Assembly (NCBI GenBank): GCA_963693365.1
Contig: CAVNZM010000013.1
Coordinates: forward strand, 682,001-746,000
DNA from: Amoebidium appalachense
Taxonomy: Eukaryota > Ichthyosporea
Length of the DNA stretch: 64,000 nt
Direction: 5' to 3'
Made by a program: the position numbers and the translations under genes. Positions 56,100-64,000 of the stretch are shown piece by piece (position 1 is the stretch's first letter; each line of letters starts with the position of its first letter). The notes beneath the pieces are model-generated. The model saw only the letters and a program-made list of their open reading frames with translations. It made no database searches and had not been told where the DNA came from.

Positions 56100-56524
56100 T
56101 GCATCATGGTAGGACTCTTGAGCCTGTGCTTCTTTTTATATTAGAGACTCGTCTATTTTCTCTACAATTGTTATGTAAATTAGCTACTTATATTCATCCT
56201 TCCTCTCGTAAACCTACCACACTTTTCGATTTTGCCATTCTAACCCCTTCGTGTGATATTGCTTGGAAATGTTTATTTTGGCGTTGTAACCTTAGTTTCT
56301 ATAAATGTTTGTGTCACTTTTGTGCAGAACCATTTTTTTCTCGCAAACATCTAGATAAATGCATTTATTTATCTCAGGTTCTTCCGTTAGAAATTCGAAG
56401 ACTAGCTTATTTAGATAATCCTGTTATTGCTTCTATTGACTACCTGTTAAACCACCGTATGTTTAACGAGTTTTCTAGGGTGTATGATTATTTGAGTCGT
56501 TATCTCCTCCGTATCCGTGAGTAG
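56100..56524 (+). pseudogene. Retroelement-like C-terminal fragment
   Basis: A plus frame ends at a stop at 56522-56524. It encodes about 135 residues of AT-rich, Phe/Leu/Tyr-rich sequence, with a possible zinc knuckle CHFCAEPFFSRKHLDKC (C-2-C-9-H-3-C), as seen near the C-terminus of some retrotransposon polyproteins. Codon and base use differ from the neighbouring genes. It has no upstream catalytic domain and begins in a CA/CT block, so I read it as a truncated insertion. AATAAA follows at 56594. The opposite strand is also open over 56447-56653, so strand assignment is uncertain. Confidence 0.3.
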
Positions 56525-56773
56525 GGGTTTTTGTATTTTCTTCTCTGAGATATCTGTGAAATCTCCGGCTTGCTTCTCTTTCATGAGCATATCAATAAAG
56601 TCATTATAAAAAACAATCTGCATGGCATCGTCCTCGAACGTGCACACACACACACTCTCTCTCTCGGTCTAGTGACACAGTGTCACACACCCACACACAC
56701 ACATACACACACGTGTGCACAGTGATTACGACACCGTTCCCATTTGAGTTGCTGATAGGAACCTGGATAAGAG

Positions 56774-56830
56774 TTTTTTTTTTTTTTTTTTTTTTTTTGT
56801 GGGGGGGGGGGGGGGGGGGGGGGGGGGTTG
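56774..56830. repeat. T(n)G(n) homopolymer pair
   Basis: About 25 T, one G/T step, then about 27 G. This composite recurs throughout the window. Confidence 0.9.
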
Positions 56831-56834
56831 GTTG

Positions 56835-56932
56835 CAGGAAAATCACGTGTTCAGGAAATTCGTACTCCCCCTAAACCCCCCGTTCAGGAAAATCACGTAA
56901 CCCGTCTATATGTTGGATACGTGATTTTCCTG
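56835..56932. repeat. 15-bp perfect inverted repeat with a third direct copy
   Basis: CAGGAAAATCACGTA (56885-56899) pairs perfectly with 56918-56932 around an 18-base loop. A direct copy CAGGAAAATCACGT lies at 56835-56848. C/G-rich runs flank the unit. CACGTG/CACGTA are E-box-like cores, so it could be a hairpin or a paired binding site. Confidence 0.6.
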
Positions 56933-57117
56933 GAACCCCCCCCCCCCCCCCCCCCCCTCCCCCCTGTGTATGTGTGTGTGTGTGTGTGTGTGTTGGATAT
57001 GCTGATAGTTGATTAATTAGTTTGAGTTCACTTGATTTTTTTTTCGTCAATTTTTCGATCACATTGCCATAGCTATTCACGGAGGGGTGTGTGTATGAGT
57101 GAACATATGCTATACGT

Positions 57118-57500
57118 ATGTGGTGCTGGGCACCAGGAAAGAAATCTTATTGGGTCGAGGGAGTGGCCAATAAACGTGCAATGATCCCATCATCATCCCG
57201 TCACCAAAGCATGTTTCATGAATCGTTAACTGTGTCTGCACTGTTTTGTGTCTGTGTGTGTTTGGTCAGGGGGGGGGGGGGGGGATCATGTGATTGTTAT
57301 ATGTGTGACAAAACTGTGTGTATGGGGGGGGGGGGGGGGGGGGGGGGGAGGTTCAGGAGGTACCGGTGCTCGCACGTGCATGGAGACTTGGGATCGGGCA
57401 ATTGCAAGGAGCATTTGCGGAACCATCATCACGATATCCCCTCGTTTCTACGGAAGATTGATGCAGCGTGCACGGCGGGCGGAAAGACAGGCCCGCGGGG

Positions 57501-57530
<30 letters not shown>
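57118..57530 (+). CDS. Candidate zinc-finger-like exon(s), unresolved plus-strand gene
   Basis: In the plus frame, after short unique segments broken by G-runs, 57340-57495 reads RYRCSHVHGDLGSGNC followed by KEHLRNHHHDIPSFLRKIDA. The His/Cys spacing recalls BED or C2H2 fingers of the kind found in DNA transposases and their domesticated relatives. The upstream patch CYMCDKTVC (57290-57320) adds more Cys pairs. Splice sites and start could not be fixed, and G-runs interrupt the reading, so only the 57340-57495 patch is likely to be coding. Confidence 0.3.
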
Positions 57531-57532
<2 letters not shown>

Positions 57533-57599
57533 AGGGGATGTTTTTAGGCCTGGCGTGTCCTGCTGCCACCTGCCTTGATATTAAGATCGAGAGTGTTTA

Positions 57600-58147
57600 T
57601 TGGGTCCTTTCACCTTTCAGCTGATATATTAAAATCGCAAACTGCTGCAGCCCACATCTTGTGATTACCATCCGAGAAAAACCACTTGTAAAATAACATC
57701 GTCAGTGAGTGTAAATCTTCTCAATCATGCTGGCCCAAATCACTTCGGTTATTTAGAGCACCATTTAAAATCTTAAAACTATATTCCAAACACCAGACTG
57801 GTCGATCAACACAACCAACTTCATGATAAAAGTTTTCAGCGAGCGTACATGGACTCTCTCTAAAATAAATCATCAATCAACTGCTACTATCATCGGAATT
57901 TCACACCACTTCTACAAAAGGACGTTAATAAACATCGTTCCCCCTTGCATCACCTCCGTTTTTATGTTATTTTCAAGTTTGCATAAACTTGAGGGTGGTA
58001 AAGCAAAAACGCTTCTGTGAAACAACCGCAGCGAATTTTCCCCAAAAAAAAAAACCACTACTCACTCTCGTACTATACAAAAAAAAAAACCAGCAATATT
58101 TCAAAAGGTGTTCGGGAGTGTGTGTGTGCGTGTGTGTTGGGGAGGCG

Positions 58148-58180
<33 letters not shown>

Positions 58181-58342
58181 GGGGGGGAGGGGGGTGGAGG
58201 GGAGGGGGGTTGAGGAGGGTAGAGAGGGATGGGGGGGGGGGGGGGTAGGAGAGGAAGGGGAGAGGGGGGAGGGGGGAGGGGGGATGGGTGAGGGCGGAAG
58301 GGGGTGTAAAATATCATCATCAAAGTTTTTCAACTTCCACCC
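57600..58342. other. Intergenic, 3' side of the PDZ gene
   Basis: Unique AT-rich DNA to 58110, then a G-rich run (58150-58300). No gene seen. Confidence 0.5.
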
Positions 58343-58725
58343 TCAAACCCGTTGCACAAGTTGACATAATTTCGACACAAATCGCTTGCAAGCAAAGAGC
58401 GTGGCCTGTACACTGTTTGATTCGTTGAGGGCGCGTTCTAGAACCTCGGCGTGTGAAATTTCCTCTGCCAGGGCGGGAATTGTGCACGTGATTGTGATGA
58501 CGGAATGTTCCGCGTAGAAGCTGTTTGCCGACATACTGATGGTGTCGTCAGATTGGCCGTACACCCACCTGAGAGGGGGGAGGGGGCAAAAGAGAGAGAG
58601 GGGGGGGGGGGGGGGGGGAGAGGGGGGGGGGAAGGGGGCTGAGTTTGTGTGTAGGTGTGTGCACAATTCTTCCATTTTTGCTTCTTTCGTTTGTTGTGTC
58701 GTGTGTGTGACGCGCGCGCGCGCGC

Positions 58726-58775
<50 letters not shown>

Positions 58776-58865
58776 ATGTATGTGGTTGCGGCCATAGCCA
58801 GTGGCGTGTTTGGCCCTGTGAGAGCCTGTTTGCATGGAGATGTGTTGTTCGGTGCGTGTGTGTAT

Positions 58866-58896
<31 letters not shown>

Positions 58897-59328
58897 GGGA
58901 GGGGGCAGGGGGGGGAAGGGGGGGGGGGGGGGGGGGGAGATGGGGGGGGTGTATGAACCAGAACATGCTGTTGGGAGAAAGGTGGGATGAACGTATGGTA
59001 TTTTTCGGTATACATGTTTTCAGCCAAAGAAGATGGGTGGGGAAGACCGTGGGACAGCTTCACTGTGTGCAACATTCTGACCTTATGGCATCTAGGCGTG
59101 TGAGTGTGTCATGTGCGTGCGTGTGCGTGACGGGCTAGTTGTGTGCTTTCACAGTGCTCATGTTGTTTAGTGTGTGTATGTGTGCTCCGGCGGAGGTCAA
59201 AACGCGCCGGGGGGGGGGGGGGGGGGGGTCGATGATCATAGTCGTTGGTGTGTGTGTGCGTGGGTGTGTCCTTGGCTCAATGTACATCTTTCGCCTCAGG
59301 AGGCTTTTCCTCTCCTCTTTCCCTCGGC

Positions 59329-59369
<41 letters not shown>

Positions 59370-61785
59370 CGGATGATTTAGACCTCAATGAGAGTGCTGT
59401 TTTCTTTATGGGTGGGGAGAGTGGAACCGAGTGCCGAGAGGGGGGAGGAGGGCAGGTGAGGGGGATAGACGGTAGGGTGGGTTGGGCGGGGGGGTTTGGG
59501 GGGGGGGAGGGGGGTTTTGGGGGGGGGGGGGGGGAGGGGGGGGAGGGGGAGGTGGGGACCTCGAACCTTCCGTTCAGACAAACGATGGCTTGCCCGGGGC
59601 CCATGCCGGCACACGAAAGAGCCGATCCAGGTATGATTAAGGAGATTTCCTGCCTGTTGAGATTGTAAAACGTGAATGGTTGTTACATTTTTTGCGCAAA
59701 ACACCTTGGTGAAAAGACGTGTGTGTCGGCCACCGTGCAAGTACTTACAGACAGGAAAATTCAAGTAAACGATGCCACGGTTTCTAATGCATTAACCACG
59801 TCCAAAACAGACAACAGGTGTAAGTGCCACATTGATGCACGTTGCAGCAGGCACTCTCTCCCCACGAGAAAACTGCTGCACAACCAAGGAGTTGAAAAAC
59901 GTAGAATAAAGCCAATTCAAATAAAGACAAAAATAAGATAGATTAAAACAAAACAACTGAGGATGTTATGGAGCCCGTAGAGCCCAGTAAAGGTACGCCT
60001 GTGACTGTTCTTTCTCTGGGGAGGGAAAAGGCGGCTTGGGGTAGAAGTGAAGGTGTAAGACGGAGCAACCGTGGGAGGTAGAAAAGGAAGAGCAGAAGAG
60101 TGGCGGAAGAGAGGTGGGGGGGGGGGGGGGGGGGAGGGGGGGAGGGGAGGGGGTTGGATGTATGCATTAGAGGATTCGAAGCTATGCAAGTGGAGACATC
60201 AAGAGACAAAACTTAACCCTGAGCCGTTCACCCGGAGGCCAAAATTGACCAGCTTTGAAAAATAGAAAAAAATCATTAAAAGCGGCCAAAGTAGACAAAA
60301 ATGCACAAAGCATATGTACATATGTCTTTCGTTGTGTCCCATAAAAAAAAACGGTGTGTTCCTATGTGTCCGCACGTGTTATGAACACGTGATTTGTGTC
60401 GAATTTGCCAACCGCGGCGGGGTTTCTTTCAAGACAGTTACGTAATATGAATCCCCGTAAAGATCTTAGCAAATCGGATTGATGAACTTATCAGGCGATC
60501 GATTCGAACCCTGGAATCCGTGCATCCCGGCATCCTCTTGCCGCCAGCCTTCGAAAATTGGGGGGCCGCTCGATGAAAATATAGGCAGTTAGGCAAAACA
60601 CCCACGAGAAACAAAAAAACATAGTCGATCCCGGTGTTCTTTGGGTTTTTCGAAAGTAGAAAACATAGAATACTAAGTTAGGCAAAAATTCCTTAGCCTC
60701 ATGACTATTACGCGTCGTGTGCTATTTATTTTCGAAAGTCGCTGATGCATTTATTTTTGAAATGATGCAAAAATGCATCGGCGAACGCCTAGGGGTTAAC
60801 ACTTCAAAAAGATACAACCATAACCTCCCCCCCCCCCCCCCCCCAAAAAAAAAAAAAAAAAAAAAAACCACAATAAAGGGGGAGAGGAGTGGAGGGGAGG
60901 AGGTTGGAGGAAGGAGGGGGGGGGAGGGGGGGCAGGGACATACTTGTGGTAGACAAGTCCCAACCATAGGCCGTGTGTGACACTGGCAATATGGTATGTT
61001 TCTATATATGGCGTGTCGGTGACGGTTATGTCTACGTGAGATGCTGCCCTTAAACCTTCAAACAGGCAGGTGGCGGAGAATGTGGGGGGGATGGGCTTCG
61101 CTTCCCATTCATCGATACGGTCTCCTACCTGTGATGGGTTGTTTGGAGATATTTAAGTTTATTTTTGTTCTTTTTTTTGTTGTTGTTTTTTTCTTTTTTC
61201 TTTTTTCTTTTTTCTTTATTTATTTATTTGATTTATTATTATTTATTTATTTGTTTATTTATTTATTTGTTTATTAATTTATTTTTTTTTTGGGGGGGGG
61301 GGGGCTGAGGGAGGGGGCGAGGGAGAGGAGTTGGGGAACCAGGTGGAGGGGGGGGGGGGTAGTGCTGTATTTGTGTACTTTGTGTTTGGGTGTGTATGTG
61401 TAGGGTGGGGGTGGGGGTGGGGTGGGGTGGAGGGGGGGAAGGGGGGGGGGGGGGGGGGGGAGGTGAGGTTTGAGTGTTTTACAGAATACAAAGTGCACAT
61501 TCATGACAAACAGCACAAGCGGAGTGCAAAGCACGCATAAATGTATGCACTATATGCAAAGCCAATCCTCGGGGGGGGGGGGGGGGGGTATATGTTCCTA
61601 ATGAAGGTCCCAGTTGTTTTTTCTAGTTGCCCCCATGAAAGGGTCAGGGGGGTTGATTGGTTTTGTGTGCAACTATGTGTGCATGCACCTACGTGCATTT
61701 TCCTTGCTCGTGTTTATCTTTCCTTCTTTCCCCCTTTTTCTATGCCTTGCCCAGGGCGTGTGGATAATGTGTGCGTCTATGTCCT

Positions 61786-61828
<43 letters not shown>

Positions 61829-62318
61829 GTGTGCATGTGTATGTGTGCGCACGCGCGTGTACCCACACAATTTTATTTTGATCGGGGATTTGTCCTTGTT
61901 TTTCTATTTTATATTATTTCCATTTATAAAAAAGATGGGGGGGGGGGGGGGGGAAGAGGGGGAGGATCTGGTAGCTCACCTGCAGCCCACATTTCCACGC
62001 AGGGGACCCTTTTCTCACCAACGTCACGATCATCTCCCCTCGAAACAGGCACAACCGCACCCCAAAATCCGTGTTTGACTCCTTTTTTGTTCTCACCACA
62101 CGCCCGCACATGCCCGGCCTGTCGTTGCCCGTTTTCGGCGGCATGTTGTATGAGTGCATGATATTTATCCAACCAGGCTCACGGGTTATGGTGTTTATGG
62201 TGTTGTAGTTTTTGGCACTTTTTTCAAACCTGTGTGTCGACCCAATTGACGACCGCCTGATGAGGTGGTCGGTGGACGCGAAGGTGCACGATTCCATCAT
62301 TGTGCTTTCGAACCTCAT
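58343..62318 (-). CDS. PDZ-domain protein, 278 aa, 4 exons
   Basis: Exons in order: 61980-62318, 60944-61128, 59567-59653, 58343-58568; phases 0, 2 and 2 match at each junction. The ATG at 62318 is taken as start because no acceptor precedes it and the upstream DNA is AT-rich. A PDZ domain spans about residues 84-160: the carboxylate-binding strand [17 protein letters not shown], then [11 protein letters not shown] split by an intron from [13 protein letters not shown], a classical GLQ-VGD PDZ core. Such domains bind C-terminal peptides of partner proteins at membranes or in signalling complexes. The region after it (about 175-278) matches nothing I know and may be a second small fold; it contains [15 protein letters not shown] and an Ala/Glu-rich helix near the end. 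The partner is unknown. Introns hold one family A and one family B repeat. Confidence 0.75.
58705..58775. repeat. (CG)n and (GT)n
   Basis: CGCGCGCG then a GT array, in PDZ intron 3, followed by G-rich runs at 58881-58950. Confidence 0.92.
59334..59368. repeat. (GT)n microsatellite
   Basis: Short pure GT array in the third PDZ intron. Confidence 0.92.
60155..60245 (+). repeat. Dispersed repeat family B, diverged copy
   Basis: GGATGTATGCATTAGAGGAT, TCGAAGCTATGCAAGTGGAG, ACATCAAGAGACAAAAC. It starts after a G-run; PDZ intron 2, antisense. Confidence 0.65.
61461..61572 (+). repeat. Dispersed repeat family A, copy (61.5 kb)
   Basis: GGTTTGAGTGTTTTACAGAA, TACAAAGTGCACATTCATG, AGCGGAGTGCAAAGCACGC, AAAGCCAATCCTCGGGG. 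G-runs on both sides; PDZ intron 1, antisense. Confidence 0.75.
61794..61825. repeat. (GT)n microsatellite
   Basis: Short GT array in PDZ intron 1. Confidence 0.9.
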
Positions 62319-62729
62319 TTTTCCGTTTTTTTTTTTCGTGTTAATCAGGTTATTTCTTCACTTGTTTGCTTTGCTTTTACTTCGTTATTATTCAAGTCTA
62401 AAGGAAAATGGTGGTAGTGTTTGATATGCGTTATTATTCAAGTCTAAAGGAAAATGGTGGTAGTGTTTGATATGACGACTCGTTAGATATTGTAAGTGTT
62501 TAGACGGGGGCCGCTTTGTAGGTACCTGATTATGCTATGTAGGGGAACCCCGTATTGCCGTGGGTGTGCCTTTACCATCCTAAAAACAGTGTGGTGTGTC
62601 TATTTTTCCGGTGACATGTACGTGAACATGGGGCTATATTTACAAATGATGCATAATGGGTGAAGGAAGAGATGTATGTCAACCTGATCTGGGTGTGTGT
62701 TTGGGTGTTGTTCGTTTCACATGTTTGAG

Positions 62730-62760
<31 letters not shown>

Positions 62761-63184
62761 TTTGGTGTGGTTGCCAAATTGTGCTGGTGTGGATGCCTCG
62801 ATGGACCCTCCTCATATGAGCTGTCCATACAACACAAGCACCTGTGGTTGTTTACTTGTCTGTGTGCAGTTTTACTGTCTCCTTTGTCTCGCAATGCGTG
62901 GGTTTGTGTGCCTGAGTGGTGTCTGCGTGCATGTGTGTGAAACTGGTCCGGTGTGTTCGTAGTCAATCTTTTACATGCACAGCTGGTGATACGACCGTAA
63001 CGTATCAGTATGCTCGCAAGTGCGCTAATATGCTCTGCAACAGCGTCTACACTAATATTAGCTACAAAAAAAAACCTAGCCTTTCTCCGGTGGTCCCGGT
63101 ATAAAAAGTTTGTATTCGCCAGAATCTATTCGTACATTCGCATACGAGTTGAAACGAAGCGACGTCGACAGTGGGAACGAACGC
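62319..63184. promoter_or_regulatory. Upstream region of the PDZ gene
   Basis: Presumed promoter and 5' UTR of the minus-strand PDZ gene. Contains an exact 46-bp tandem duplication (62383-62474) and a GT patch near 62730. No TATA or CCAAT box stands out close to the start. No gene seen. Confidence 0.4.
62383..62474. repeat. Exact tandem duplication, 46-bp unit
   Basis: 62383-62428 and 62429-62474 are identical (each begins CGTTATTATTCAAGTCTAAA). No divergence between copies means a very recent event, or an assembly artefact. Confidence 0.9.
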
Positions 63185-63466
63185 CTAGTGATGATCTGCA
63201 ATGATTAGTTCTGCCTCGGTGCCACCATGAAAGTTGGACCCAAAGGAGTGTGGAGTGGTGAGGAGAACTTGACAATCACTGAAGGCACGGCCCACGGACC
63301 AGGCTGTGAAATTTTTTGTATGCTGATTATCATAACCACAGATTTGTGTATGAAACACCGAACCAAACTTTGTGGTTAGGCCCACCAATTTTATCACCGG
63401 TGGCTCTATTTCAGCCATTGGGATATATAAAAAATATGTTCGTAACAGCGTTTGGTGACACAATTA
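63185..63466 (-). CDS. Hypothetical open frame, possible last exon
   Basis: The minus frame runs from an in-frame stop just upstream of 63466 to a stop at 63185 and reads naturally, for example LLTTPHSFGSNFHGGTEAEL near its end. It is outside repeats and has ordinary composition, but no acceptor, start or family is clear. The opposite strand is also open (63316-63609), so either or neither may be real. Confidence 0.22.
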
Positions 63467-63807
63467 GGGCCATATGGACAGGGGGCCCGTTGCCAAAATG
63501 GAATCGGCCAAACCCATATTTCACACCCTGTCTGCCACTGCGGCCGGGCGCTCAGCCTGCCCGGGGCTGCCCCTCCACCAGATTCGAACATACTGAGACT
63601 CACACTTGAGCCTCAGTTGTCACATAGGCATAGGTAGGGCTCTTATGCAATCATGTTTGGCACATTATATTATATTTGTATCAGAGTGTGTTTCGTGAAT
63701 ATAGAACTAAAACACAATGTGCACACTTACGTTCTAGGGTGTTGTTATCGGCAGCCACATTCTCCGCCAATTATTCTGCATAAATTGCCTGTATGGTAAG
63801 TCTTTTT

Positions 63808-63990
63808 GATTGGATTATATGGTCGATCACGCTTCCTATTGAATAGCTTTCAACCAATCGAATCAATTATTTTCCCGCAAAAGTCATATTTTAGTTAAAA
63901 AATCTCGTTACGCCAATCGCAATACACGAAAACACCAAACAATATTGGAGTGAACGACCAATCGGAGATGTGTCAAGCTAAGAGCCAATC
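63808..63990. promoter_or_regulatory. CCAAT-rich AT-rich region at the window end
   Basis: ATTGG at about 63809 and CCAAT at about 63855, 63915, 63959 and 63984, in AT-rich DNA. It resembles the clusters at 2.7 and 24.6 kb and probably belongs to a promoter whose gene lies outside the window. Confidence 0.35.
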
Positions 63991-64000
63991 ATTGACAAAA

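Noticed and set aside
57118-57624. The complete 168-codon plus frame as one protein
   Set aside because: Half of it is poly-Gly from G-runs; only the zinc-finger-like patch is worth keeping, and it is listed separately.
59943-60030. Possible PDZ-gene exon reading [15 protein letters not shown] to a stop
   Set aside because: It fits the phase, but the alternative join 60944 to 59653 continues in frame through two further good exons, so this one is less likely. It could be an alternative last exon.
60478-60540. tRNA B-box-like GGGTTCGAATC on the minus strand
   Set aside because: No T-stem pairing, no A-box at the right distance and no acceptor stem.

Overview
This is eukaryotic nuclear DNA. 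Genes are split into short exons (about 39 to 820 nt) with canonical GT..AG splice sites, separated by introns of up to about 2 kb filled with (CA/GT)n, (GA/CT)n and G/C homopolymers. The best clue to the lineage is a full-length AGAP-type (centaurin gamma) ArfGAP gene, with GTPase-like domain, split PH, ArfGAP and ankyrin repeats. As far as I know that architecture is typical of animals and their unicellular relatives, so I lean to a holozoan protist or early-branching animal; the sequence alone does not settle it. Long poly-G/poly-C runs (up to 74 nt) are a genome-wide trait here.

Layout. 1-3900: repeats and unique DNA without a convincing gene. 4534-11420 (minus): small ARM/HEAT-like helical-repeat protein. 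12.8-14.8 kb: repeats plus unresolved minus-strand coding fragments. 16314-19620 (plus): exostosin-like glycosyltransferase. 22689-29748 (minus): TIM21, a mitochondrial protein-import subunit, 8 exons. 31451-50246 (minus): AGAP, 19 exons, 752 aa, frame-consistent end to end. 51470-54181 (minus): secreted GDSL/SGNH lipase, 3 exons, all catalytic blocks present. 55.1-57.6 kb: CA/CT blocks, a retroelement-like fragment and a zinc-finger-like exon on the plus strand. 58343-62318 (minus): 278-aa PDZ protein, 4 exons. 62.3-64.0 kb: CCAAT-rich unique DNA. The resolved genes share no pathway (import, Arf signalling, lipid hydrolysis, glycosylation, scaffolding); they are ordinary, mostly minus-strand, head-to-tail neighbours.

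The most unusual material is inside the introns. (1) In at least five genes, introns or 3' ends carry degenerate tandem copies of the adjoining exon edge with its splice site or stop codon ('exon echoes'), giving rows of decoy splice sites. (2) Two dispersed repeat families, A and B, about 100-165 bp, G-run-flanked and sharing their termini, occur about 20 times, always inside introns and always antisense to the host gene. (3) Several real splice sites are made of microsatellite: donors in (GT)n, acceptors at the end of (CA)n.

All gene models were built by hand from reading frame, splice dinucleotides and phase. Coordinates refer to the coding part only.
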